Source: Cafeteria roenbergensis (lineage: Eukaryota > Sar > Bigyra > Bicosoecida > Cafeteriaceae). From it: a DNA stretch of 64,000 nt. The stretch is taken from positions 434,001-498,000 of the forward strand of contig VLTN01000020.1 in assembly GCA_008330645.1 (NCBI GenBank). Direction: 5' to 3'. The first letter of the stretch is position 1; every line of letters starts with the position of its first letter. This document shows positions 22,339 to 32,512 of the stretch, in pieces. The notes beneath the pieces were generated by a model that was not told where the DNA came from, made no database searches, and was given only the letters and a program-made list of their open reading frames with translations. The position numbers and the translations under genes are program-made.

Positions 22339-25300
22339 ATGGGAGCATGGTTGCAAGCCGCGGCACTCGTCGCCGTGGTTGCGGCAGGGGCGCCACATCC
22401 GCCAGAGGCTTCGTGGAAGGCGAGCCCAGAGGGCTCGCGGTTGCTTCCTCCGGCAGCTCTGTCTCGGGCAGTTGCCGGGGCGCTCGACGCTGGCGCGGCT
22501 GAAACTGAGTCTTCCAGAACGCGCCAGCCTGGGGCCAGCCGAGGCGTGGCCTTGGTCGTGGGCCTGATGGCTCCCGCCTCCTTCGCGCGCGGCCAGGGTG
22601 CGGCGTCGATGGCTGGCGCGTTCGCCAGCGCCGGACAGCTGCCAGCCGCGCCGCCGCTGGGGGCGTCGGCAGAGCCACTTGCGGCGTGGCTCGCCGCCGG
22701 GTTTGACGCGTACGGGGTGGCGCTGCCTCCGGGCGGGGCGTCGGAGCAGCGCTGTCTGCGCCCGGAGACGCTGGACCGTGCGCCGGCCACGGCCGCGCCG
22801 CCCCTCGCAGCGGAGGCTGGTGCGGAGACTGGTGCGGAGACTGGTGCGGAGGCTGGTGCGGAGGGTAGCAGTGCGATGCCGCAAGACGATGCCAGGGGGG
22901 AGCTGGCGGCGGCGACGTCGTTGCCGGTCGCAGCTCTGCTCGGGTCAGCTGACCACTTGTCGTACGTGACGCCGCACCGGTGGTGGTGGCGCCAGGCGCG
23001 GCACGCCGGCAGCGGGCGGGAGAGGCTTCGGCTCCTCGCGGCAGAGCGCGTGATCGTGGACGACTGGACCGCCGAGGCGGCCGGACCGAGCGACAGTCCC
23101 GGGGCCGGGGGCGCGCAGTGGGTGCCGCCCCTGCCTGAGGCGGAGACGGTGGTGCTGACGCCGCTCGCGTTCCGATGTGCCGAGCGGGCCGCGACGGCCG
23201 GGGGGCCCGCGGCGAGGCGCGCCCACGCGCGCCCCGGCTCTGCCGGCGAACCCCCGCGCGAAGCCGCCGTGGCGCGCGGTTTCGCGGCCATGGGGCCGCT
23301 GTGGCGTGGGGTGGCCGCGCTCCGGCCGCGGGCCGTGGTGGCGGTGCTGCCGGCCCCGGGCAGCCGCCTCGTCCGCTCGCTGGCTGAGCGCTGGGTGCAG
23401 GTGGCTCTGTCAGCGGGCAGTGTCGGCGCATCCGCTGCCACAGCGTCGGGGACGGGGCGGCAGGGGCGTGCGGGACCCGACGCCGCAAGCATGGGGCGTC
23501 GACGGGCGCTTGCAGAGGCTGCTGCGGCCAGCAGCGTCGCTCAGCTGAGCGACGCGTTCGAGAGGGACCCCACCGTATCAGAGCAACTTCGAGTCGCTCG
23601 CACCTTGGGGGGCCTGGAGATCGACGTCATCGCGACGGTCAGGACCCAGCAGAGCCTTCTCGCAGCCCTCACAGCCAGCACGCTCAGCGGCACAAACTCC
23701 ACGCGAAACCGCCGCAGGGCCGTCTTGCAGGCAGCTGACGCTGTGGCGAGGGACCCTTCCATCACCGGCGCATCCGCAGCGGAGCCCGTGAGGACAGTTG
23801 CGGCGCACGCCCCGACGGGTTGGTCAATCGTCGCAGGAGTGGTGGTCCTTCGGCCGTCGTCCCTGCAGCCGGCGACGAGGGCCGCCCGGTCGTGGCGGGG
23901 CGTGGCGGCGGCCGCCCTCGGTTTCCAGGGGCCGGCGGGGGAACGGCGAGCGGGCGGCGGCAGCGGCGGCAGCGGTGGCGACGGTTGGTGGGCTGGCGAC
24001 GGTGCTGCGCTCACAGACCCCACTTACGACTGGCAGAGCCATGAAACCGTGGGCAACGCCGCAGACCTTGCAGAGCTGGGTTCCGAAGACGGCTTGAGCG
24101 ACGCAGAGTTGCTCGTTGAGGCCAAGCACGCCGCTCTGGATGCCAGCCTGGCGCTGCCGGCCATGGGGTGGCTTGATGCCCGAATGACTGCGCGGGAAGC
24201 CACCCTTGACCTGGCCAGGGCAATAGCCTGGGTTCGTGACGCTGCGCTTGCTGGTTCAGGGGACAATGCTGCGGCCGCTGACGTCGATGGCCGCTCTGAG
24301 GGCTCTGACACCGCTGCGGTCACTGGTGGCGCTGGCGGCGGCGCGTCGGGCCCTGCTGCGCCGCCAAGGCCGTCCCTCGCCCTCGTCATGCATCGGCTGC
24401 TCTTCGGCGGCGCGGCGTGGTGGGGCTCGCTTCCGAGCAACGCTGACGTTGAGCTTGCTGTGGCGGATGGTGGGTCCCTCCCAACGGCCATGCTGGAAGC
24501 GCTGACCCGAGTCATCACGAGGGCTGGGTCTGAAACCGTTGCCACCATCACTGCCGCATCAACAAGGGCTGCACAACGACTGGCTCTGCTTCAAGCCATC
24601 CGGGCAGAGCGGCAGAGCCGCAGCACGGCCCACCAGGGCAGTGCAGAGCCAGCATCACCGGCAGAGCCATCGCCGCGACGCGCCCAGCCTCACGGCGAAT
24701 CGGCTCTGCCGCAGCCACAGGCCGCCACGCCGGCAGGCGAGTCGCTGTCAAAGCGCGATGGCGACGCGGCCGCGCCAGCACAAAGCGCCGACGTCGGCGA
24801 TTCGCGCCGCGGAGCGCTGGCGGCCGGAGTGCCTTCCGGCGAAGCGGCAGTCCCTGAGCCGGCTCTGCCACGCGACCCGTCGGACGCGACGCGAGAGCCA
24901 GCGGTAGGACCGGCAAGGCCTGTTGGCGGCCTTCCCAATGCGGCGCAGGTCACTTCCCAGTCAGCCACCAGTCAGGCTGCAATCTTGCAGAGCGCGTCGG
25001 CAGCGGCCACCGCGTCTCTGCTTGCAAGTGATGGCCTGCTGACTGGGGCCGCCTCCCAGGCAGAGCGAGTCCTCTTCGCATCTCAGGCAGCTCTGCTCGA
25101 CGGCTCGCCCGAACAGGGGCGGATTTCGGCGAATCTCTCCTCCGACGCGCACAGGCTGCTGCTGGCCGCGTGGAGCCAGGCGGCCTCCAACCTGCCACTC
25201 ACAGGGCCATCCGCCGGCAGTCAGCACGGGAACGGTGATCCCGCACGCGGCGCCTCCGGCCAGCAGGCCTGGGCCCTGGCAGAGCGCAGGGAGGGGTCAC

Positions 25301-28300
25301 TGCTCCATCTTGTGTCGGTCACCTTGTGGGCTCTGCAGCTCCCTTGCATGGCTATGAGCGACGCGAAGACCGCTGTGCAGTGGGTGTCGCTGAGCGATAC
25401 CGTGGCCCAGGCGATTAGGGGGACGTCAGGCGGCGGTTTCGCGACTTTGCCGTCCGTCGAGGGATCGGTGTCGCTCGGCATTGCTCGCGTTGACGTCTTC
25501 GCGGAGGCAGGCATGCCACCGTCGCTCGCGAGCTCTGCCGGGGGCTCGCCGACGTCGCTCGGCATGGGCGTGGAGGGGTCCCTCGTCCGAATGGCCCCGA
25601 TGGCTGACAAGTTCGCCGCGTCTCTCACGCTCGCGTCGCTCTACGCCGACGTCAGCACGCCCCAAGCGCAGCTGTGGCCCGACAGGGCGCCGCTGGCGGC
25701 CAGGTGGCATGCCGCCCAGATGCGGCTCGCGCTGGCGGGGGCAGGCGCTCACCGCGGTTTCGCGGCAAGGCTCAGGCAGGCATGGGCAGGCATGCTGTCT
25801 CTCCGGCCCGACGCCATCGGCCGGGCAACCAACGCCGGCATCGACGCCGGCAGAGCCGCACGTCTCGCGGGCACTCAGGCAGCTCTGCCAGCTTCCGGAA
25901 GCGGTGAGCATGGGGCCCAGGCCGGGGTTGCTGACTCTGCGGACAACCGGTCAGCTCGCGACGCTGCCGCCACTGCCGCGGCTGCTGCCGCCACTGCTGC
26001 CACTGCTGCCACTGCCGCCGCCGCTGCTGCCACGGAGGAGGCGCGGCAGTGGCTGCCTGCGGCGTGGCGTGATACGGAGGCCGGATTCGTTGCGCTGTAT
26101 CTGGCCCCGCGCATGGAGCCCTGGATCCGCCGCGCGGCTGCCACGTGGCACACCATCAGCGCCGCATCACGAGCCAGTCAGCTGGCAGCCCCAGTGAGCA
26201 AAAGCGCGCCCGCGCCCGCTTGGTCGGCAGAGCCGCCCGCCGCCCTCGAAACGCTCCTCGCCCCCTCCTCCCCGCCGCCAGAGGCTGCTGATGCCTGGCT
26301 GATGGGCCGGCCAAGAGTCCTAGTGGTCTGCGCGCAGTGGAGGCGGGGCCACTCTGTCCATCGAAACTTCGCCGGGCCGGTGGCGTGGGCGCTTGGCAGA
26401 GCCGGGTCGTCGGCGTATGACGCAGCCGCGAGGCGGCGCGCGGTCCCCACGGACGGTTCGGTCGGTTCTGAAGGTGCCGAGAGCGTGGTGAGGACGCTGG
26501 TGGTGCTGCAAGGCGCCGGGCAGAGCCGCAGCGCGGGCCGGTACGATCTGGAAGGATTCGAGGAGGGCGGGGCGTATCTCCTCCGAGCCAACGCGAGCGA
26601 CGCCGACGTCGACGCGGCGGCTGCCTGGCTGCGAGGGGAGCCTGCGGCAGATCGGTCCGCCGGTGTGAGGGCGCTCCCGCCTGGCGCCGGGGCGTGGCGG
26701 CGGCCTCTGGGCAGGGGGCGGGGCGGGTGGTTGCGGGCGCTGTCCGGGTCAGCTGACGGCACCGGTGCCTTGCAGTGGGAGGTGCTGCCTCCGGACGCGG
26801 GCTCATCTAGCCTTGACTGGGGGCTGACTGCCGCTGCAACCAACCGGAGCAGCGACCGCGCGTCGGCCCGCCCCAGCGGCGCGGGGCTCCCGGCGCCGTC
26901 TGCCGCTGCGGCTGCATCCGCAGCTGATCCAGCGGCGCCGTCTGCCGCTGCAACGACGTCGCGCTTCGCCACGCTGCCGCCGTCCTCGTCCTCGTCGTCC
27001 TCGTCCTCGTCGTCTGAGTCCTCGTCCTCGTCGTCTGAGTCCTTGTCCGGGCCAGAATCACGCTCGCCCCCGGCATCGTTCCGATGGCGGTTCGACGCGG
27101 TATTCTGGCCGCAGCTGGGTATGCACCCGTACGACGTCACCCTGGCGGCGCGACGTCTCGGGCCGGTGCAACTCACGACCCTCGGCCACCCCACCAGCAG
27201 CAGGATCCCGGCTGTGGACTGGTTCGTGACGGGGTGGGAGGCGGAGGCCGCGCCTGCCCACGGCCCCGGCGACGGCGGGTCACCTGCTGGCTGCGAGGGC
27301 GGCCCCAGCGACGGCGGGTCACCTGCTGGCTGCGAGGGCGGCCCCAGCGACGGCGGGTCACCTGCTGGCTGCGAGGGCGGCCCCGGCGACAGCGGGTCAC
27401 CTGCTGGCTGCGAGGGCGGCCCCGGCGACAGCGGGGGCAGCAGCAGCAGCAGAGGCGCCGCCGCCGGAGAGCCCGTGGCCGCCTGCTCGGCTGACGAGAT
27501 TTGGCGCAGACGCGTGGCGGATGCGCTGGTGACGTCCGCCGGTCGCTACCCTCCGGACGGGCCGGGGGCGGCTGCGGCCGCCGCTCGCTCGGCTGGGCTG
27601 CTTGACACGCGGTTTCACGTGCAACCATCGCTGGCAGACGGGCCGCCGAGTGGTGGTGGAGGCAGCGCTGCGGCAGGCGGCGGGGCTGAGGGGCATGTTG
27701 TCGTGTCTCGCTCGCTGAGCAACGCAGCGTTGCTCACTGCAGGGGACGGGACCTCCCGCTGGTCAGCGGCGCGAAATGGCGGCCCTGTCTCTCGCCGAGC
27801 AAATGCCGCGGTTTCGCCCCTCGTTTGCGACGGGTCTCTGGCCGGGGCTCGCAGCCGCCACGCTTCCAGGCAGCTCACGGCAAAACTTGGAGCCGATGCT
27901 GGGGTTGCTCTTCGAGCGGCAATTTCCGCGGCATCGCTCATCGGCGGGCACGAGGACGCCACAGCTCTGCCGGGATCCGGCGACGAATCGCTCCCAGAGT
28001 TTGCCTCGCAAGCTCTGCCGGGATCCATTGGCGCCTCGCCCGAGCTGGCGGAGCTGGCGGGTGCGGCGGGACTGCGCGGGGCAGGGTGCGTGCGGGCGCC
28101 GCTGTACGCTGGGGCGAACCCTGTTGTGAGGGCAGCGGCTATGGCTGGGCCTGCGGCGGGCTTCAGCTCTAACATCGTGCTGGCTGACGGGGCGGTTGAC
28201 GTTGCCAGCGCTCAGCCCGGAGGCACCGAGCATGGATGCAGCGCTGCAGGCTCGAGCGCTGCTGGGTCGGGGTCGGCGGCCGTCGGGCAGCGACATGTGA

Positions 28301-29460
28301 GCGACGCGTCGTCGCTCCTTTGGCTGGTGGCGCGCCAGTTCAGCGAGCGGGTGCTGATCGTCGACGGCCTCGCCGCCTCGTTCGAGCCGGTGGACAGCAA
28401 CGTGTGCCCGCGGGCTTTGCCGCACGTGGCGGCTGCGGCCGACGCTGTGAGGTGGCGCGAGGTCGACGGAGCCGCTGCGGAGCCGGGGCAGGTAGCCCCA
28501 TCGCAAGCTTGGCAGGCAGAGCCGGTGGAGACGCCTGGAAGCATCACCGTGAACCTTGCTTGGACTGTTGTCAAGGTGGATGCGGACCACCTCGCTGCCA
28601 TTGGCACCGCGCTGGCGGTGAGCCGGTCGCGAATCGCGCAGCCGTTGCGGCCCGTGCGCCTGTCGTTGCCGCGCCGCCCCCGGTTGCACTGCCGCCTGGT
28701 CGCCGCTGCCTCACGCCTGGCTGTGCGCGTTGCTCCGCTCGGCGCCCGGCGTCGTTGTGGGGCGGCTGCCAATCGCCCGTTGGTCGTCCGCGCGGCGCTG
28801 CCCCGGCGTCAGCCACCGCGCCGCCCCCCCCCCCTCCCCCTCGCGCCCCTCCACGCCCCTCCACGCCCCTCCACGCCCCCCTCCCTCCCTCCCCGAATGC
28901 GCTCGTTCCCGCAGCAAGCTGCCGGCGTCGGTCCGACGGCTGCACCCCCTCCTACGGTGACGTTGCGTCTGTTCGCTGCGCTGCCCGCCTCTCGCGCCAT
29001 TGAGCTCGCTTCGCTCCGCGCTGACGTGTCGTCCGCCCTGGGTCTGGCGTCGCTGCCCAACGTGCGGCTTGACATTGTGCCGGGCCTGGCCTACGGTGCC
29101 TTCGTGCGGGCGCTGTCGCTGGGGGCATTCGCCGTGGACAGCCTGCCGCTGGCGGGGTGCAACTCAATGCACGACCTGCTGCACGCGGGCGTGCCCACGG
29201 TGACGCTGGAGGGACGGGGCTGGCGAGGGCGGATCGGCGCCGCGATGCTGCGGCGGCTGGGCCTGCACTGGCTTGTGGCAGACTCGGTGGGCGACTTTCA
29301 GGCAAAGATCGCGAGGCTTGTGACGGACCTGCCGTGGCGGCGTGAAATGCGCCGGCGAGTGGCGCTTGCGGACCTGAGCGTGCTGCAGGTGACGGAAGCA
29401 GAGGGTTTGCAGTGGCGCGCGGGGCTGGCAACGGCACTGGAGCTGGCGTCTGGATCCTGA
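22339..29460 (+). CDS. Giant OGT/HMW1C-like (GT41-type) glycosyltransferase with signal peptide
   Basis: Exons 22339-28617 and 28915-29460 give 2,274 residues. The first 20 residues (MGAWLQAAALVAVVAAGAP) form a signal peptide. About 1,300 Ala/Ser-rich, mostly helical residues follow. The glycosyltransferase region then begins near 1320: RVLVVCAQWRRGHSVHRNF, LGMHPYDVTLAARRLGPVQ near 1593, TTLGHPTSSRIPAVDWF, and at the end AVDSLPLAGCNSMHDLLHAG, VPTVTLEGRGWRGRIGAAML and RRLGLHWLVADS. This is the order of the two Rossmann lobes of O-GlcNAc transferase and HMW1C N-glucosyltransferases. Donor sugar and acceptor are unknown. Classical OGT/HMW1C enzymes are cytosolic, so a signal peptide implies luminal or secreted action and is unusual. 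A Ser run, a 39-bp tandem repeat and an 11-bp YGAY-type array lie within the coding sequence. Confidence 0.75.
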   Translation: MGAWLQAAALVAVVAAGAPHPPEASWKASPEGSRLLPPAALSRAVAGALDAGAAETESSRTRQPGASRGVALVVGLMAPASFARGQGAASMAGAFASAGQLPAAPPLGASAEPLAAWLAAGFDAYGVALPPGGASEQRCLRPETLDRAPATAAPPLAAEAGAETGAETGAEAGAEGSSAMPQDDARGELAAATSLPVAALLGSADHLSYVTPHRWWWRQARHAGSGRERLRLLAAERVIVDDWTAEAAGPSDSPGAGGAQWVPPLPEAETVVLTPLAFRCAERAATAGGPAARRAHARPGSAGEPPREAAVARGFAAMGPLWRGVAALRPRAVVAVLPAPGSRLVRSLAERWVQVALSAGSVGASAATASGTGRQGRAGPDAASMGRRRALAEAAAASSVAQLSDAFERDPTVSEQLRVARTLGGLEIDVIATVRTQQSLLAALTASTLSGTNSTRNRRRAVLQAADAVARDPSITGASAAEPVRTVAAHAPTGWSIVAGVVVLRPSSLQPATRAARSWRGVAAAALGFQGPAGERRAGGGSGGSGGDGWWAGDGAALTDPTYDWQSHETVGNAADLAELGSEDGLSDAELLVEAKHAALDASLALPAMGWLDARMTAREATLDLARAIAWVRDAALAGSGDNAAAADVDGRSEGSDTAAVTGGAGGGASGPAAPPRPSLALVMHRLLFGGAAWWGSLPSNADVELAVADGGSLPTAMLEALTRVITRAGSETVATITAASTRAAQRLALLQAIRAERQSRSTAHQGSAEPASPAEPSPRRAQPHGESALPQPQAATPAGESLSKRDGDAAAPAQSADVGDSRRGALAAGVPSGEAAVPEPALPRDPSDATREPAVGPARPVGGLPNAAQVTSQSATSQAAILQSASAAATASLLASDGLLTGAASQAERVLFASQAALLDGSPEQGRISANLSSDAHRLLLAAWSQAASNLPLTGPSAGSQHGNGDPARGASGQQAWALAERREGSLLHLVSVTLWALQLPCMAMSDAKTAVQWVSLSDTVAQAIRGTSGGGFATLPSVEGSVSLGIARVDVFAEAGMPPSLASSAGGSPTSLGMGVEGSLVRMAPMADKFAASLTLASLYADVSTPQAQLWPDRAPLAARWHAAQMRLALAGAGAHRGFAARLRQAWAGMLSLRPDAIGRATNAGIDAGRAARLAGTQAALPASGSGEHGAQAGVADSADNRSARDAAATAAAAAATAATAATAAAAAATEEARQWLPAAWRDTEAGFVALYLAPRMEPWIRRAAATWHTISAASRASQLAAPVSKSAPAPAWSAEPPAALETLLAPSSPPPEAADAWLMGRPRVLVVCAQWRRGHSVHRNFAGPVAWALGRAGSSAYDAAARRRAVPTDGSVGSEGAESVVRTLVVLQGAGQSRSAGRYDLEGFEEGGAYLLRANASDADVDAAAAWLRGEPAADRSAGVRALPPGAGAWRRPLGRGRGGWLRALSGSADGTGALQWEVLPPDAGSSSLDWGLTAAATNRSSDRASARPSGAGLPAPSAAAAASAADPAAPSAAATTSRFATLPPSSSSSSSSSSSESSSSSSESLSGPESRSPPASFRWRFDAVFWPQLGMHPYDVTLAARRLGPVQLTTLGHPTSSRIPAVDWFVTGWEAEAAPAHGPGDGGSPAGCEGGPSDGGSPAGCEGGPSDGGSPAGCEGGPGDSGSPAGCEGGPGDSGGSSSSRGAAAGEPVAACSADEIWRRRVADALVTSAGRYPPDGPGAAAAAARSAGLLDTRFHVQPSLADGPPSGGGGSAAAGGGAEGHVVVSRSLSNAALLTAGDGTSRWSAARNGGPVSRRANAAVSPLVCDGSLAGARSRHASRQLTAKLGADAGVALRAAISAASLIGGHEDATALPGSGDESLPEFASQALPGSIGASPELAELAGAAGLRGAGCVRAPLYAGANPVVRAAAMAGPAAGFSSNIVLADGAVDVASAQPGGTEHGCSAAGSSAAGSGSAAVGQRHVSDASSLLWLVARQFSERVLIVDGLAASFEPVDSNVCPRALPHVAAAADAVRWREVDGAAAEPGQVAPSQAWQAEPVETPGSITVNLAWTVVKVDADHLAAIGTALAVSRSRIAQPLRPVRLSLPRRPRLHCRLVAAASRLAVRVAPLGARRRCGAAANRPLVVRAALPRRQPPRRPPPLPLAPLHAPPRPSTPPSLPPRMRSFPQQAAGVGPTAAPPPTVTLRLFAALPASRAIELASLRADVSSALGLASLPNVRLDIVPGLAYGAFVRALSLGAFAVDSLPLAGCNSMHDLLHAGVPTVTLEGRGWRGRIGAAMLRRLGLHWLVADSVGDFQAKIARLVTDLPWRREMRRRVALADLSVLQVTEAEGLQWRAGLATALELASGS
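22812..22863 (+). repeat. 12-bp coding tandem repeat, four copies
   Basis: Unit close to GGTGCGGAGACT, encoding Gly-Ala-Glu-Thr/Ala, in the N-terminal disordered part of the glycosyltransferase. The period is a multiple of three, so frame is kept. Confidence 0.85.
24949..24981 (+). repeat. 11-bp phased RTCA array, three units
   Basis: GTCA starts at 24949, 24960 and 24971, each followed by a different 7-bp spacer. It lies in the glycosyltransferase gene with RTCA on the coding strand. Because 11 is not a multiple of three, each unit is read in a different frame. Confidence 0.75.
27269..27431 (+). repeat. 39-bp coding minisatellite, four copies plus a partial
   Basis: Units start at 27269, 27308, 27347 and 27386 and encode a 13-residue Gly/Ser/Cys/Glu repeat (GDGGSPAGCEGGP with small changes). 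It sits between the two glycosyltransferase lobes. Near-identity suggests recent expansion. Confidence 0.93.
28618..28914 (+). other. Frame-neutral, stop-free intron in the glycosyltransferase gene
   Basis: 297 nt, exactly 99 codons, without an in-frame stop. The donor is GCG|GTGAGC and the acceptor TTCCCGCAG|CAAGCT, preceded by long C-rich tracts and a repeated CCCCTCCACG. The retained reading is Arg/Pro-rich and unlike the flanking domain, which supports an intron. Retention would insert 99 residues into the catalytic region without changing frame. Confidence 0.75.
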
Positions 29461-29722
29461 GAGCGTGCCGGGGTCGCTGCGTTGCTCAGAGATGAATTGC
29501 TGCGCCTGCGTGCGGCGTATGCCTCGGTTTTGCTGGTTCCGCCTTCGCGGTCGAGACTCATTAATGGGGGATTCCCTGTCGTGGCGCAATGGCACCCTGT
29601 TGCGAGAGCGTCTGCACTCTTGGCGCGTGTATGTCATTCTAGGGCGTTCGGCAGCCCGCGCATGCGCGTCCGACGGCACGATGCAACAAGCCCTAGGAAC
29701 GAATTCCCGCGCCGAGGCTGAT

Positions 29723-32197
29723 TCAGGGAGAGGCCGGTTTAGCTCGCTTCGCAGCGCTCGCGCCATCCCGCTCCTCGCCACTGCCACCGGGTGCGGCCGC
29801 ATCGCCTTCATCCCCGTCTCCCCGGGCGCGCTTTGGCGCGCGGGGCGCCGACCCAACCTGAAATGCTCCTGGACTGTCGCCGACAGGCACGTCCCTGGGC
29901 GGGCCAGGCGCTTTGTGCGCCTCGTAGGCGGCCTTGTGCCTTGCCATGTTCAGCTTCGAAACCGCAACGTGGTCCACAATCGGCTCTGGGTAGTCGGACC
30001 CGATTTCGCAGCCCCACTTGCGCTGGTTCTGCTTCGACGCCTTCCACGGCTCGTAGATGTACGCTTTGGGAAAATTGGCCAGCTCGGGAACCCACCTGCG
30101 CACGTAGTCGCCGTCGGGGTCCGTGTGCTTTGGGAAGGCAACTGGCGAGTAGACGCGGAAGAACTGGAAGAAGTATGCCGACGCGGAGAGCCACATCCAG
30201 TTGCCTGCAACACTTGGCAAGCGAGAGACGTCGGGAGGCAGACAGGCAGCGAGCGAAGGGTGGCAACTCTGTGCACCCGAGCAGGGGCCGCCAGGATGGC
30301 AGTGGGCACTCTCCGTCGGGTGCCGCCACCACCCGTGCGGAGAAACAACCTGTCCCTCACCGTTGTTCAGCGCCCAATCCGAGTCCACAAGAAGCCGATC
30401 GAACACCCGCGCCCCGCGCTCCCAGCTCTGGTACAGGTCGCCACGCGTCAAAAAGCAGGCAACGGCATGCCGTCCTAAATGGTGGAGCCACCCTTGCGCA
30501 CGCAGCTGGCGCATGCAGGCATCGATCCACGGGAAGCCCGTCGTGCCTTCCTCCCATCGCCGCAGCAGCTCAGGGTCGTCCTGCCACGCTATTTGGCGGC
30601 AGACGGGGTTCCCGGCCATGCGGTCGTAGTTGGGGAAGCTGAAACCGTGACAGATGTAAAACTCCCGCCACAGCAACTGACCTTCAAGTGACGTGGGCGG
30701 GCTGCCATGCGGCCCGCCGGCGTTCACCGCGGCGAGCTCGTGCCAAAAACGCCTGCGAGGGATTCAGCGCAAAGTTGGTGTCTGCACGTGAGCGCAGCCC
30801 GCGAAGCAGAGAGTGAACGCCAAGGCTCCCCCCCATCCCGCCCCCGCTGGCCACTGCAACGGGGGAGCCGTGCCCGCGAACCGCACAGCTCACCTTGACG
30901 ACACGCAGCCAAACTTAAGGTAGGGCGAGAGCCCCGTGGTGTCCGGCTCGCCCACGGCCGTGGGCGAGGTCTTGGGCTTTGCGAAGGCTCGGACCCAGTC
31001 ACCGCGACTGAGCTTGGCCGCCATGCGGCGCAGGCCTTCCTGCTCCCCTCCGGGGAAGAGTGGGGCGTGCTCTGGCGGGGCGTATCCCAAGTCTGCCAGG
31101 CTGGGGATTCTCGCCTCAGCCAGTCGGTCGCCGTGTGCCGCCGAGGCTGGCTCGCCCGAGGCGGGGAGGCTGCTGGCGCCGTCACCAGTACCGCTGGCTG
31201 TGGTTGCATTGTCAGTGAAGGTGAGAGCGGCGGGGGCCGGCTTCCAGCCCTCGCTGGGCATGGCCGCGGGCGGGTCCCGAGCGGGCCGCGGGGGCGGGCC
31301 GATGCCGCGCAGCAGCTTGACAAACGGGCCGTACGACAGGGGGGGCTTCCCTCCCGGCCCTGCGGCGGCCACTCCCCGGGGGTCGTACAGCGAGTGCGAG
31401 ACGAAGCTCTCCACCCGCACTCCCCGTTCTGCCAACAGGCTTCGCACCGCCTCGTCGCGCTGCAGCGCGTACGGCTCAAAGTCGGCCTCGAACGTGAGCA
31501 GATCCGCGCCCCAGTGGGCGGCGGCCCGGGGAAGCACCTCCTCCGGGCGGCCGCGCAGCACGGAAAGCTTGCTGCTCCTCGCCCTGAGCGCCGCATCCAG
31601 GTCCTGCGAGCGCGGTGCTAGCCAGCGGCGAGGGGCAGCGCATCGCAGGGCAGGGCAGGGCGGCGCAGGGTAGCGCCTGGCACGCCCGCCGGGCCTGGTC
31701 CGAGCGTCTGAGAGCGGCGCCCTCTCGCCCCCAGGCTTTGCTTGCGTCAACGACAACGCAGTCGCTGGATGCGGACGCCACGTCACACAGAGCTCACCTC
31801 GAGGGTCTCGAGCAGAAAGCGCATCCGGTTGACGCCCACGCGCTCCTCAGACACGAACCACGGGTCGATGACAAACACTGCGAGGCGCCAGGGCGCACCG
31901 GGTCGGGCGGGCGCTGTTGCCGATGCAGCGCCGCGGCCTTGGGAGCCGCCGCGGCAGCGCTCTTGAGCCACAGCCAGCCGAAGCCCCCGCGCACCGGGCG
32001 CCGACCACCCACGCTCCGAGGGCACGTGCGTATGGCCGCGCAACCCGCCCGGCAGCCTCACCCGGGTAGACGGCGGCCGCCTCGCAAGCGCGCAGCAGCG
32101 CGGGGTTGTCGTGCAGACGCAAGCCTTTGCGGAACCAGTGAATGGCGGCCTTGGCCCGCCGGCCCGGCACGGCCGCGGCTGCAGCTGCAGCAGACAT
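29723..32197 (-). CDS. Cryptochrome/(6-4) photolyase family flavoprotein
   Basis: Five exons: 32197-32062, 31877-31798, 31603-30894, 30752-30361 and 30204-29723 (599 residues). The start is [14 protein letters not shown]; an upstream in-frame ATG at 32245 would add 16 residues. KAAIHWFRKGLRLHDNPALL and YPVFVIDPWF mark the N-terminal photolyase domain. The FAD domain shows LSPYLKFGCVS, LEGQLLWREF, GFPWIDACMRQLR, GWLHHLGRHAVACFLTRGDL, NNGNWMWLSASAYFFQFFRV and DPDGDYVRRWVPEL. Both histidines needed by (6-4) photolyases (HHLGRH) and the Trp chain are present, so DNA repair, a cryptochrome role or both are possible. The C-terminal tail has PKRARGDGDEGD and AAKRAKP, likely nuclear localisation signals. 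It is most like the animal/plant (6-4) branch. Every exon join restores family text. Confidence 0.93.
30205..30360 (-). other. Frame-neutral intron inside the photolyase FAD domain
   Basis: 156 nt with no in-frame stop, interrupting WALNNG|NWMWLS. The donor is AACG|GTGAGG and the acceptor GTTGCAG. Homology to NNGNWMWLS shows that it is spliced out in a functional product; retention would insert 52 residues beside the FAD pocket. Confidence 0.85.
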
Positions 32198-32512
32198 GGG
32201 CCCTCGCCCCAGCGCGCGCAGCGCCCAAGTGCGGGGTCCAGGCACAACACAGCCCAGGCGGCGGCGACGGCCGCGGGCGGGGGCGCCGTTATTTACCTGC
32301 GCGCAAGGATCACGGGGCGTTGCTGGTCACCGTCGCCTGCCGCATTGCGGCCAGCGAGCGTCGCGCAAGCCCCGCCGCACTCGCTCCCGCGGAGACCCGG
32401 CCCGTCTCTCGCCCGCCGCCTGCCACCCGCGCAGGCGCGCCGGACCAAGGAGCCACCGCCAGCTGCCGCCTCGGAGCCAGCGCGCGCGCGCGCGCGAGGC
32501 AGCGATTGAGGG
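32198..32512. other. Divergent upstream region with (GC)n tract
   Basis: 315 bp between the photolyase and PP2A B''-like start codons. A run of alternating GC dinucleotides near 32486-32500 could adopt Z-DNA. No other element was recognised. Confidence 0.5.

Noticed and set aside
29461-29722. Possible tRNA in the gap between the glycosyltransferase and photolyase genes
   Set aside because: A TTCGCGGTCGAGACTC stretch loosely resembles a T-arm, but no acceptor, D-arm or anticodon stem can be formed around it.
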